Positions 1 through 5,553 of a stretch of DNA of 5,553 nt are shown piece after piece (positions within the stretch are counted from its first letter, which is position 1; every line of letters begins with the position of its first letter). Where the stretch lies: positions 1-5,553 of the forward strand of contig CANPVY010000064.1 of assembly GCA_947581845.1 (NCBI GenBank). Reading direction: 5' to 3'. The notes under the pieces were generated by a model. The model made no database searches, was not told the DNA's origin, and worked only from the letters and a program-made list of their open reading frames with translations. The position numbers and the translations under genes were made by a program. The DNA is from an uncultured bacterium. GTDB lineage: Bacteria > Gemmatimonadota > Gemmatimonadetes > Palauibacterales > KS3-K002.

Positions 1-642
1 CAGACCCAGCTCGCACGCGCCCAGCTCCAGGCGCTGCGTATGCAGCTCCATCCGCATTTCCTGTTCAACACTCTACATACGGTCGCGACGTACGTGCGTG
101 ATCGGCGAGCTGATGAGGCGGTTGACATGATCGCGAACCTTGGGGATTTGCTCCGCACGTCCCTGGAGCGCGGTGAACGTCAGGAGGTATCGCTACAGGA
201 GGAAGTCGACTTCGTTCAGAGATACCTGGAGATCGAGCGGGTTCGCTTCAGCGACCGGATGCGCGTCGAGGTCCGAATTCCGCCCGAGACGAGGGCCGCG
301 CGAGTTCCGGCAATGATCCTCCAGCCCCTTGTCGAGAATGCCGTCCGTCACGGCGTTGCTCCCTCTCCCTCGGCTGGCCTGATCGAGATCAGCGCTTGGC
401 GCCAAGCGGGGATGCTTCGCCTGCGGGTGCGTGACGACGGTCCCGGGTTCGGAGTCTTGGACGAGAGTCGGCCAGGTTCGCAGGTGGGCCTTAGAAACAC
501 GGTTCTGAGACTGGAACGGCTCTATGGCGACGGAGAGCGACTGCACATGGAGAATCACCAGGATGGAGGGGCGGTTGTTACACTTACGATCCCCTGGCAC
601 ACAGAGCCGCTGTCCGCCGCTCCGGGCGGGGAGGGGGGCTGA
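1..642 (+). CDS. LytS/YehU-type sensor histidine kinase, C-terminal part (5' end outside window)
   Basis: This is the catalytic end of a sensor kinase that phosphorylates a LytTR response regulator. The frame is open from base 1, so the true start and the N-terminal sensor or membrane region lie outside; an internal ATG at 40 falls inside the conserved domain and is not the start. Counting from the first visible codon, residues 7-28 are the His_kinase (PF06580) dimerisation and phosphoacceptor segment. Its LHPHFLFNTL signature puts the likely phosphorylated His at residue 19. The ATPase domain follows: N-box QPLVENAVRHG (Asn 113), G1 box DDGPGFG (145-151), and a G2-like box GSQVGLRN (159-166), where Gln replaces the usual second Gly. 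The ending LERLYG..... is also typical. The stop overlaps the next gene's ATG by one base, so the pair is cotranscribed and probably translationally coupled. The family assignment is firm; the stimulus cannot be read because the sensor part is missing. Confidence 0.95.
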   Translation, partial: QTQLARAQLQALRMQLHPHFLFNTLHTVATYVRDRRADEAVDMIANLGDLLRTSLERGERQEVSLQEEVDFVQRYLEIERVRFSDRMRVEVRIPPETRAARVPAMILQPLVENAVRHGVAPSPSAGLIEISAWRQAGMLRLRVRDDGPGFGVLDESRPGSQVGLRNTVLRLERLYGDGERLHMENHQDGGAVVTLTIPWHTEPLSAAPGGEGG

Positions 643-1442
643 TGACGACAAGGATACGCACGCTCATCGTCGATGACGAGGCCGCCGCGCGGAGATGCCT
701 GCGAGTTCTGCTCGACGACGATCCTGACATCGAGATAGTCGGCGAGTGCCGCAATGGTCCGGACGCGGTGGCAGCGGTTAAAGGCCTTGCTCCGGATCTT
801 GTGTTCCTCGACGTGCAGATGCCCGGCATGAACGGATTCGACGTGCTCACGAACATCGGAGCCGAGCGTATGCCCGTCGTCGTATTCGTCACAGCTTACG
901 ACCGGTATGCGTTACGTGCTTTTGAAGCTCATGCGCTGGACTACGTATTGAAGCCCTTCACGAACCGTCGCTTCAACGCTGCTCTGGAGCGGGCGAAGGC
1001 TCACCTCGAGCAGTCCGAACTGGCAGCTCTCACCAGTCGTATCTGTGAGCTGCTCACGGAGCGCGGCGGAACTCGCGACAGCTCGGCAGCGCGTCCACAG
1101 CCCGAGTATCGCGAGCGGGTCGCGGTGAAATCGGATGAGCGTGTGTTTCTGCTGGAGGTGGCACGGATCGACTGGATCGAGGCAAGCGGCGACTACCTCG
1201 TACTGCATGTAGGCAAGCAGCGCTTCACTGTGCGCGGCAGGATGAAGGACATGGAGACCAAGCTCGATCCCCAGCGCTTTGTGCGCATTCACCGTTCGGC
1301 GATTGTAAACATCGAGCGAGTGAAAGAACTGCAACCCTACTTCCACGGCGACTACATGGTGATCATGAACGACGGCACGACGCTACGGCTATCGCGCCGC
1401 CGTTGTGAAGCGTTCGAGCGTCTGCTTGCACAGCCACTCTGA
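642..1442 (+). CDS. LytTR-family response regulator (REC-LytTR)
   Basis: A DNA-binding response regulator of 266 residues, a usual length for the LytR/AlgR family, and the partner of the kinase just upstream. The receiver domain (about 5-122) has the acidic pocket D11-D12, phosphoacceptor D57 in VFLDVQMPG, switch T84 in VFVTAYD, and K104 in DYVLKPF, so all key residues are present. A variable linker (about 123-157) leads to a LytTR domain (about 158-264) with the family signatures IDWIEASGDYL and FVRIHRSAIVNIERV and a C-terminal LRLSRRR stretch. LytTR domains bind DNA as beta-strand folds, usually at two direct repeats. The ATG at 642 overlaps the kinase stop and follows a purine-rich GGGGAGGGGGG tract (628-638) that serves as ribosome binding site. 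Target genes are not shown by the sequence; the downstream surface-protein gene is a candidate by position only. Confidence 0.97.
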   Translation: MTTRIRTLIVDDEAAARRCLRVLLDDDPDIEIVGECRNGPDAVAAVKGLAPDLVFLDVQMPGMNGFDVLTNIGAERMPVVVFVTAYDRYALRAFEAHALDYVLKPFTNRRFNAALERAKAHLEQSELAALTSRICELLTERGGTRDSSAARPQPEYRERVAVKSDERVFLLEVARIDWIEASGDYLVLHVGKQRFTVRGRMKDMETKLDPQRFVRIHRSAIVNIERVKELQPYFHGDYMVIMNDGTTLRLSRRRCEAFERLLAQPL

Positions 1443-1503
1443 TTGAGTAGTGAGGTGACAGGAGCGGCCTTGCTACCCGCTGTCAGTCCTGTAGCTCTCA
1501 ATC
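1441..1503. repeat. Nested inverted repeat directly after the regulator stop; possible terminator or attenuator
   Basis: GATTGAG (1441-1447) and CTCAATC (1497-1503) are perfect inverted copies. Inside them ACAGGA (1458-1463) pairs with TCCTGT (1487-1492), and next to that GCGG (1464-1467) with CCGC (1477-1480). A competing pairing also exists: TGACAG (1456-1461) with CTGTCA (1480-1485). The element begins on the last two bases of the regulator's stop codon. No T-run follows, so it is not a textbook intrinsic terminator. It may be a transcript 3' end structure or a regulatory hairpin. The pairings are seen in the sequence; the function is inferred. Confidence 0.5.
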
Positions 1504-1872
1504 GATGATGGCCGCGAGTTCTGCGCCTGCCGCGGATAAGCCAGCAGACAGCAGAGCGCGGGTTACGCCACCGGGCCGTCGAAGCGTTCGACCTTCTTGA
1601 GGAGGGATCGGTCGCAAGGCGAGCACGGCATCCCTAACGCCAGCTACAACTCCCTGCTGGTGTGCGTGTAGTGGCCAAGAACGACTATCAATAGCCGTTC
1701 ACGCGCCGACCAGCTATCGCGCCGCTGTCCCGCCCAACACCCCATGGAACCGCTGACCGCAAGGTCTTTGTCGCTCGGCGTAGCTCGTGTGACATTGCGC
1801 TTGAGCCAATCACTACCGGCTAGGACACCCGCGTTGACTCGAACACCGACGGAGAACCGGCAAGTCGCTGCG
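1504..1872. other. Non-coding region before the DUF5916 gene
   Basis: I find no convincing gene here. A short frame from the ATG at 1505 gives about 32 residues of low-complexity sequence and has no clear ribosome site. Visible structure includes a perfect dyad GTCGAA-GCG-TTCGAC (1578-1592) and a weaker CCAGC/GCTGG pair (1640-1644 and 1656-1660). A GTGACA hexamer (1789-1794) resembles a -35 box, but no good -10 box lies at the right distance, so no promoter is called. The frame of the following gene is open back to an ATG at 1744. That 43-codon stretch lacks a ribosome binding site and would precede a signal peptide, so I treat it as leader sequence. Confidence 0.5.
1578..1592. repeat. Perfect 6-bp inverted repeat with 3-base centre
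   Basis: GTCGAA and TTCGAC flank GCG and pair perfectly. It lies in the gap between the response regulator and the DUF5916 gene, 280 bases upstream of the latter's likely start. Its symmetry would suit a dimeric repressor site or a small hairpin, but nothing links it to a known regulator, and LytTR proteins prefer direct repeats. Confidence 0.3.
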
Positions 1873-4110
1873 ATGCGAGACGCCGTGCTCCCGTTATGCG
1901 GGAGGGCGAACTCCCTCCTGTTGTTCGTTGGCCTTCTGGTCATCGGCGTTCAGCTCCCTGGGCATGCCCAGGAGCCGTATGTGATGCCCCGGCTCAACGG
2001 CGCGGTAACGCTGGACGGCTTGAGCGATGAAGCGGCCTGGGATGGGATCGAGCCGTTGCCTGTCGTCATGTTCATGCCCAGCTTCGGCGACGAGCCGACG
2101 GAGCGCACAGATATTCTGTTGGCATACGACGACAACTTCCTCTACCTCGCGGGTCGGCTCTACGACCAGGAACCGTCAGGAGTCCAATACAACTCGAGGA
2201 CGAGGGATTCCGACGATCCGAGCAGCGACTGGTTCGGGATCGTCATCGATTCGTTCAACGACAAGGAGACCGCTTCGGCGTTCTTCACCACGCCTGCCGG
2301 CCTGCGCTGGGACGCTGCGGTCATCAACGATGCCCAGGGTGTGGAGCCCCTCAACGTCGACTGGGATACCTTCTGGGATGTTGCGACCGCCCGGAGTGAC
2401 GAGGGGTGGTTCGCCGAATTCCGCATACCCTTCTCGAGCCTGCGATTCCAGGACAGCGACGGCCGCGTCGTGGTGGGCATCATCACGTGGCGCAGGGTCG
2501 CGCGCAAGAACGAACACGCGATCTTCCCGAGCATCCCCCCCGACTGGGGCTTCTTCAGTTGCTTCAAGCCATCGCAGGCACAGGAGTTTGTACTGGATGG
2601 CGTTTACTGTCGCCGTCCTCTGTATACCGCTCCCTATACGCTGGTCGGTCTCGGTCGCTCCTCCGAGCTCAACGAGGCCGAAACGGCTTATGAGCGTCAG
2701 GATCAGGTGCAGAGAGAGTTCGGCCTTGAGGTCAAGTACGGACTGACCAGTAATCTCACGCTCGATGTCACCGTGAATCCAGACTTCGCCCAGGTGGAGG
2801 CAGATGACCAGCAGATCAACCTGACGCGGTTCTCCCTCTTCTTTCCCGAGAAGAGGGCGTTCTTCCAGGAGCGCTCGGCGAATTTTGACTTCACGTTCAT
2901 CGGGCCGAATCGCCTTTTTTACAGCCGCCGTATCGGCATCTGTGGCGAAGATCTGACGCGCGTCTACGGGGGAGCGCGGCTGGTGGGCCGGGTCGGCAGT
3001 TGGGACCTAGGGGTGCTGAACATGCAGACAGCCGCATGTCAAGACACTGCTTCCCAGAACTACGGGATCCTCCGCCTACGCCGTCAGGTGTTGGACCCTT
3101 ACTCCTACGTCGGGGGCATCCTTGCGACGAAGATCGGGACGGATGGCACATACAACATCGCCTATGGTCTTGACGGGTTGCTGCGTGCGTTCGGGGAAGA
3201 CTATCTGACCGTGAAGTGGGCACAGAGCTATGATAGCGGGAATCAGAGGCAGCTGTTCTCGCCTGGCGCTGCCCGCGCACATGTCAACTGGGAGCGGCGG
3301 ACGACGCGTGGGGTGAGCTATTTCGTCGGGTCCTCCTACGTCGGACCGGGCTATAAACCCGGAATAGGCTTCGAGGCCCGAGAGGACTATACCAGCTTCA
3401 GCTCGAAGGTCATGTATGGTTGGTTTCCGGCGGGAGCGTCGCCGCTCTTCTTTCACGGGCTGTTCCTGGACGGCTTCGTGATCTTTCGCAATGGGGACGG
3501 AGCGATCGAGTCGGCGGAAGTCGGCCCCGGGTGGACGTACGAGTCGAGGTCGGACTACTCGGGCACGATCAGCCCGAGAGTCTACCGGGAGGACATCCTT
3601 GAGGCTTTGGAGCTATCGGATGACGTGGAAGTTCCGCCGGGTAGGTACACCTTCTGGGGCCTCAGCGGCGAGCTCCAGACGCCGGGCACCCGGCGGCTGC
3701 GCGCAAGTCTGAATGTCGAGGCTGGCTCTTTCTACGATGGCTGGCGAGTTTCGCTGGGCTTGAGCCCATGTTGGAGTCTCGGAGCCCTGGCCGAGCTGAG
3801 CGGCAGCTATGAGTTCAGCAACGTTGACTTCTCGAAGCGTGATACGCGCTTCGTCGTCCACGTCGGGCGGCTGCGCATTCTCTACATGCCGAGCACATGT
3901 TTCTCCGGCGCGGCCTTCATCCAGTACAACAGCGCGATCGATGCTGTCATCGTCAACGTACGGCTTCGCTATAATCCGCGGGAAGGGATAGACGTCTACT
4001 TCGTATATGACGAGACCATCAACACCGACCCGTACGGCCACCATCCCGTTGCTCCTACGAGCGCTAACCGAACGGCCATGCTGAAGTTCAGGTACACGCT
4101 GGCGCTCTGA
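1873..4110 (+). CDS. Secreted CBM9-like/DUF5916 outer-membrane protein
   Basis: A predicted exported protein of 745 residues with an N-terminal carbohydrate-binding-family-9-like domain and a long beta-rich DUF5916 region, probably an outer-membrane barrel. The frame is open from an ATG at 1744, but I choose 1873 because it begins a classical signal peptide: basic start, LLLFVGLLVIGV core, and likely cleavage after GHA at residue 32. GGAG at 1851-1854 is a distant, weak ribosome site. Residues about 40-250 contain LNGAVTLDGLSDEAAWDG, an NDKETASAFFTTPAG stretch and WFAEFRIPFSSLRF, as in CBM9-like domains. DUF5916 hallmarks follow: VNPDFAQVEAD (301-311), FFPEKRAFFQE (323-333), LFYSRRIG, and near the C-terminus AFIQYNS, RYNPREGIDVYFVYDE and a final KFRYTLAL strand. 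Length is within the family's usual range, so the gene looks intact. No catalytic role is established for the family; sugar binding or surface transport is inference. Six cysteines are in the mature part. Confidence 0.92.
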   Translation: MRDAVLPLCGRANSLLLFVGLLVIGVQLPGHAQEPYVMPRLNGAVTLDGLSDEAAWDGIEPLPVVMFMPSFGDEPTERTDILLAYDDNFLYLAGRLYDQEPSGVQYNSRTRDSDDPSSDWFGIVIDSFNDKETASAFFTTPAGLRWDAAVINDAQGVEPLNVDWDTFWDVATARSDEGWFAEFRIPFSSLRFQDSDGRVVVGIITWRRVARKNEHAIFPSIPPDWGFFSCFKPSQAQEFVLDGVYCRRPLYTAPYTLVGLGRSSELNEAETAYERQDQVQREFGLEVKYGLTSNLTLDVTVNPDFAQVEADDQQINLTRFSLFFPEKRAFFQERSANFDFTFIGPNRLFYSRRIGICGEDLTRVYGGARLVGRVGSWDLGVLNMQTAACQDTASQNYGILRLRRQVLDPYSYVGGILATKIGTDGTYNIAYGLDGLLRAFGEDYLTVKWAQSYDSGNQRQLFSPGAARAHVNWERRTTRGVSYFVGSSYVGPGYKPGIGFEAREDYTSFSSKVMYGWFPAGASPLFFHGLFLDGFVIFRNGDGAIESAEVGPGWTYESRSDYSGTISPRVYREDILEALELSDDVEVPPGRYTFWGLSGELQTPGTRRLRASLNVEAGSFYDGWRVSLGLSPCWSLGALAELSGSYEFSNVDFSKRDTRFVVHVGRLRILYMPSTCFSGAAFIQYNSAIDAVIVNVRLRYNPREGIDVYFVYDETINTDPYGHHPVAPTSANRTAMLKFRYTLAL

Positions 4111-4118
4111 ACCGGAGG

Positions 4119-4146
4119 GCTCGCCGGGAAGCTAATCTTCCCGAGC
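4119..4146. repeat. Hairpin between the DUF5916 gene and the small membrane protein gene
   Basis: GGGAAG (4126-4131) and CTTCCC (4137-4142) pair around a CTAAT loop. GCTC (4119-4122) and GAGC (4143-4146) extend the stem across a 3-base bulge. There is no T-run after it, so termination would be weak or Rho-assisted. It could equally protect an mRNA end or tune read-through into the next gene, whose ribosome site starts 16 bases later. Confidence 0.45.
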
Positions 4147-4162
4147 GGCATTGTGGTCGACC

Positions 4163-4171
4163 AGGAGGTGA
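4163..4171 (+). promoter_or_regulatory. Strong Shine-Dalgarno site for the small membrane protein
   Basis: AGGAGGTGA is complementary to the 16S rRNA 3' tail over nine bases. It places the GTG at 4174 five bases after GGAGG, whereas the GTG codons at 4153 and 4168 lie before or inside it. This decides the start of the following gene. Confidence 0.75.
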
Positions 4172-4173
4172 GC

Positions 4174-4464
4174 GTGCAGACACCGCAAATAATGCCTATC
4201 GATGTGACGGGCGTGGTCACCGTGATCATGGGGTCGCTCATCATCCTCATTCCCATCGCCGGCATCACCTTGCGCTTCGCCATCAAGCCGATCGCCGAGG
4301 CAATGGCTAAGATCCGCGAAGGGCAGAGGGCCGATCGGGAGATGGCGCTGTTGCAGCAACGCCTCGATCTGCTGGAGCAGCATCTGGGTGGCATGGAATC
4401 GGAGTTGCACCGCGTGAGGGAAGTGCAGGAATTCCACGCCGGGCTTAAGGCACCCGAGGAATGA
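4174..4464 (+). CDS. Small single-pass membrane protein with coiled coil
   Basis: An unrecognised protein of 96 residues with a clear architecture. A short N-terminus is followed by one hydrophobic helix (about 11-33, VTGVVTVIMGSLIILIPIAG and on), a basic/amphipathic joint (RFAIKPIAEAMAKI), and a charged helix from about 50 to 86. In that helix M57, L60, L64, L67, L71, M74, L78 and V81 keep a strict 3-4 heptad spacing, so a coiled coil is strongly indicated. By the positive-inside rule (R34 and K38 just after the helix) the coiled coil should be cytoplasmic. The GTG start is set by the AGGAGGTGA just upstream; the frame stays open to a GTG at 4153. It lies 63 bases after the DUF5916 gene, same strand, possibly in one transcript. 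The layout recalls PspB-like membrane-stress proteins, but I see no sequence signature that proves it. An alternative is a scaffold that recruits a cytoplasmic partner. Confidence 0.82.
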   Translation: MQTPQIMPIDVTGVVTVIMGSLIILIPIAGITLRFAIKPIAEAMAKIREGQRADREMALLQQRLDLLEQHLGGMESELHRVREVQEFHAGLKAPEE

Positions 4465-4472
4465 TTGTCGTA

Positions 4473-4487
4473 CGGGATCGCGTCCCG
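4473..4487. terminator. Terminator-like hairpin after the small membrane protein gene
   Basis: CGGGA (4473-4477) and TCCCG (4483-4487) pair perfectly around a TCGCG loop, 8 bases after the stop codon. The position suits a transcript end, but the stem is short and no T-run follows, so intrinsic termination is uncertain. Confidence 0.35.
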
Positions 4488-4765
4488 GTGGCGCAGGGTT
4501 ACGAGTAAGTCTTCCTAAGCCCCACGATAGACGCCATGCGTCGTCTCGTGAGTGGGACCGTGGTTGCCTGACGGACATCCAAGGCGACATACTTTATTGT
4601 CCGTTACATGAGAGCCGGTGCTTGCTGTGGTCCACGGGTCTTGGTCGACTGCATGGTAGCAGGAAGGGGTGCTTTCAATATGCGCTAGTTGGCGCCCGGC
4701 GCGTGGGTTCACAGGCATGGCCAGACCCGTTGAACGCGGTGGCGGATGATAGGAGCCTTGAGGAT

Positions 4766-4773
4766 AGGAGGTG
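4766..4773 (+). promoter_or_regulatory. Shine-Dalgarno site for the NTF2-like gene
   Basis: AGGAGGTG lies seven bases before the ATG at 4779 and selects it over the in-frame ATG at 4746, which would place this ribosome site inside the coding region. Confidence 0.75.
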
Positions 4774-4778
4774 GGAGA

Positions 4779-5207
4779 ATGTACACCGCGGGTAATTCGG
4801 CTTCCCAAGCTGACGCAAAGCGAGTTCTCGACGTTATCGACGAGGAGGTCAACGCGGTCAGCACTGGTGACGCGCAGGCGTACCTTGCGATTCTTGCCGA
4901 TGATGCGGTCTTCATGCCGCCCAACCAGACATCCAAGGCGGGCGACGAGCTGCGGATTTGGCTGCGGGAGTTCCTAGAGGGATTCAGCGTCAAGTGGCTC
5001 AAGTTTGAGCACCTCGATACCGAAACAGCAGGTGACCTGGCGTACCACACTTACGCCTTCAGTTGGCAGGTAACGCCGAAGGTCGGTGGAGAGCCGACGG
5101 TGGCCCAAGGCAAGGGCATGCACGTCCTCCGACGGCAGGCGGACGGCGCTTGGAAAGTCGTTCGAGAGATCTGGAACGCCAGTGGCGTCACCGATGGCAA
5201 GCCCTGA
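4779..5207 (+). CDS. NTF2-like fold protein (SnoaL/DUF4440 type)
   Basis: A small soluble protein of 142 residues, typical for the SnoaL-like/DUF4440 branch of the NTF2-like superfamily, which forms cone-shaped alpha+beta pockets and is usually dimeric. The pattern is characteristic. An N-terminal helix (about 10-30, ending AVSTGD) is followed by YLAILADDAVFMPPNQ (35-50), where the strand after the ADDA motif enters the pocket. Then come a helix DELRIWLREFLEGF and strands with GDLAYHTYAFSWQV (86-99), GKGMHVLRRQADGAWKV (111-127) and REIWNA. There is no signal peptide or membrane helix, so it should be cytoplasmic. The start at 4779 is fixed by AGGAGGTG. Members include ketosteroid isomerases, polyketide cyclases and many proteins of unknown role; the pocket residues visible here do not settle the substrate. 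It stands apart from its + strand neighbours by about 310 bases, so it is probably its own transcript, and it converges with the - strand gene to its right. Confidence 0.88.
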   Translation: MYTAGNSASQADAKRVLDVIDEEVNAVSTGDAQAYLAILADDAVFMPPNQTSKAGDELRIWLREFLEGFSVKWLKFEHLDTETAGDLAYHTYAFSWQVTPKVGGEPTVAQGKGMHVLRRQADGAWKVVREIWNASGVTDGKP

Positions 5208-5384
5208 AGACCCTCGGCAGCGTCTCGCTTAGAAGACCTCAGGGTGAATTGAGGAGAGCCGGATTCGGCAAACGGCTGCTGCAGAGCATCATCGAGGACT
5301 TGAGACAAGGAAGGTGCAGGCGGCGGAGACGCCGCTAGATCTAACAGCGCAGTTCGATTCCCCCTACTGCGGCTGGGAGCGCCC
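5208..5384. other. Gap between convergent genes, with a possible coding remnant
   Basis: This gap lies between the stop of the NTF2-like gene and the stop of the - strand gene. In one + frame, bases 5253-5308 read RRAGFGKRLLQSIIEDLRQ with GC-rich third positions, resembling a stretch of a GNAT acetyltransferase (R-x-x-G-x-G followed by a helix) or the GFGxxLL end of some histidine kinases. There is no start codon or other domain part around it, so at best it is a degraded fragment and it may be chance. A hairpin at 5320-5335 is listed separately. Confidence 0.3.
5320..5335. terminator. GC-rich tetraloop hairpin between convergent genes
   Basis: GCGGCG (5320-5325) and CGCCGC (5330-5335) pair perfectly around a GAGA loop, which fits the stable GNRA tetraloop class. 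Lying between two converging genes, it may act as a bidirectional transcript end. There is no T-run on the + side and only a weak one on the - side, so the terminator call is tentative. Confidence 0.4.
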
Positions 5385-5553
5385 TCAGATGCGCAATAGC
5401 CGCGAGCGGCCGGGCCATGTCACCCGCAGGCCCGCCCACAAGATCATCACGAATCCCAACAGGAACAGCGGCCAGCGGAAATGGATCGGGCGGACGCGGG
5501 CGACGGCGTCGATCCCCTGCGGCAAGGCCCACAAGGCGTCGGCCGTGAAGGTA
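5385..5553 (-). CDS. C-terminal end of an unrecognised membrane protein (5' end outside window)
   Basis: Read on the - strand, the frame is open from the right edge of the window to a TGA at 5385-5387 and gives 55 residues. No start codon is needed inside the window because the gene continues beyond it. The sequence begins TFTADALWALPQGIDAV, has a short RVRPIHFRWP joint, then a hydrophobic helix PLFLLGFVMILWAGL, and ends with a basic tail RVTWPGRSRLLRI. This looks like the last membrane helix of an inner-membrane protein with a cytoplasmic, arginine-rich C-terminus. Third codon positions are almost all G or C, which supports real coding; another - strand frame over the same bases gives a poor Arg/Pro-rich peptide. 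I do not recognise the family. A transporter or permease subunit is possible but cannot be shown from this piece. It converges on the NTF2-like gene. Confidence 0.65.
   Translation of the reverse strand, partial: TFTADALWALPQGIDAVARVRPIHFRWPLFLLGFVMILWAGLRVTWPGRSRLLRI

Larger units (their letters stand above)
4465..4778. other. Non-coding region before the NTF2-like gene
   Basis: I see no gene here. A hairpin lies at its left end (4473-4487). CGCG and TTCA (4700-4703, 4708-4711) can pair with TGAA and CGCG (4731-4738) across a 4-base bulge, just ahead of the next ribosome site. An AT-rich island around 4588-4598 (TACTTTATT) is the only -10-like stretch. The nearest -35-like hexamer, TTGCCT (4564-4569), is 20 bases away, so a promoter is possible but not convincing. 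Confidence 0.4.

Noticed and set aside
1562..1590. Two GTT-centred nonamers 24 bases apart, considered as LytTR direct-repeat sites
   Set aside because: Several positions miss the known LytTR-site pattern and the spacing does not match the usual two-turn arrangement.
1732..1738. GCCCAAC, which fits the RYYYAAC core of an integron attC site
   Set aside because: No matching GTTRRRY partner lies at a suitable distance on either side and no attC-like palindrome joins them; a 7-base match alone is expected by chance.
1744..1872. 43-codon N-terminal extension of the DUF5916 gene
   Set aside because: It has no ribosome binding site and would put a non-hydrophobic Arg/Ser/Thr-rich stretch before an obvious signal peptide.
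2027..2746. Long open + frame inside the DUF5916 gene
   Set aside because: It encodes Arg/Ser/Thr-rich low-complexity sequence with no motif and is an out-of-frame reading of a GC-rich gene.
4132..4590. Open - strand frame opposite the small membrane protein gene
   Set aside because: The + strand reading has a strong ribosome site, a membrane helix and a regular coiled coil; the - reading has no recognisable feature.
4564..4595. TTGCCT and TACTTT as a promoter for the NTF2-like gene
   Set aside because: The spacer of 20 bases is too long and both hexamers are poor; promoter rules in this lineage are also uncertain.
5353..5359. TTCGATT followed by a C-run, resembling the T-loop of a tRNA
   Set aside because: The bases before it do not pair with the C-run, and no acceptor, D or anticodon stem can be built around it.
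5341..5532. Alternative - strand frame with an internal ATG at the right edge
   Set aside because: It gives an Arg/Pro/Gly-rich peptide with no structure, while the neighbouring - frame ending at 5385 gives a proper membrane helix.

Overview
The window is GC-rich bacterial chromosomal DNA carrying five genes or gene parts I can support: four on the + strand and one fragment on the - strand. A LytS/YehU-type histidine kinase with a LytTR response regulator, a secreted CBM9-like/DUF5916 outer-membrane protein and an NTF2-like (SnoaL/DUF4440-type) protein are all common in Gemmatimonadota and also occur in Acidobacteriota and Bacteroidota. The GC-rich codon use makes an uncultured Gemmatimonadota-like organism my best guess. 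This is inference from gene content; there is no rRNA or other phylogenetic marker here.

Layout. Positions 1-642 hold the C-terminal part of the sensor kinase, whose N-terminus lies left of the window. It overlaps by one base (TGATG) with the complete LytTR response regulator at 642-1442, so the two form a translationally coupled two-component pair. A nested inverted repeat (1441-1503) starts at the regulator's stop. It is followed by about 370 bases with no convincing gene. A 745-residue DUF5916 protein with a signal peptide follows (1873-4110). A 63-base gap containing a hairpin leads to a 96-residue protein with one membrane helix and a coiled coil (4174-4464), which starts at GTG behind a near-perfect Shine-Dalgarno sequence. 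After a further non-coding stretch of about 310 bases comes a 142-residue NTF2-like protein (4779-5207). The last 169 bases encode, on the - strand, the C-terminal end of a membrane protein that converges on the NTF2-like gene.

How the parts might work together. The kinase and regulator clearly form one signalling unit. The surface protein and the small membrane protein lie downstream on the same strand and could be its targets, but the long gap, the inverted repeat and the lack of a recognisable LytTR operator leave that unproven. I see no phage, transposon, CRISPR, toxin-antitoxin or defence signature. The less ordinary points are the small membrane/coiled-coil protein, the nested inverted repeat after the regulator, the 430-base leader region of the DUF5916 gene, a changed residue in the kinase G2 box, a possible coding remnant after the NTF2-like gene, and the unrecognised - strand fragment.
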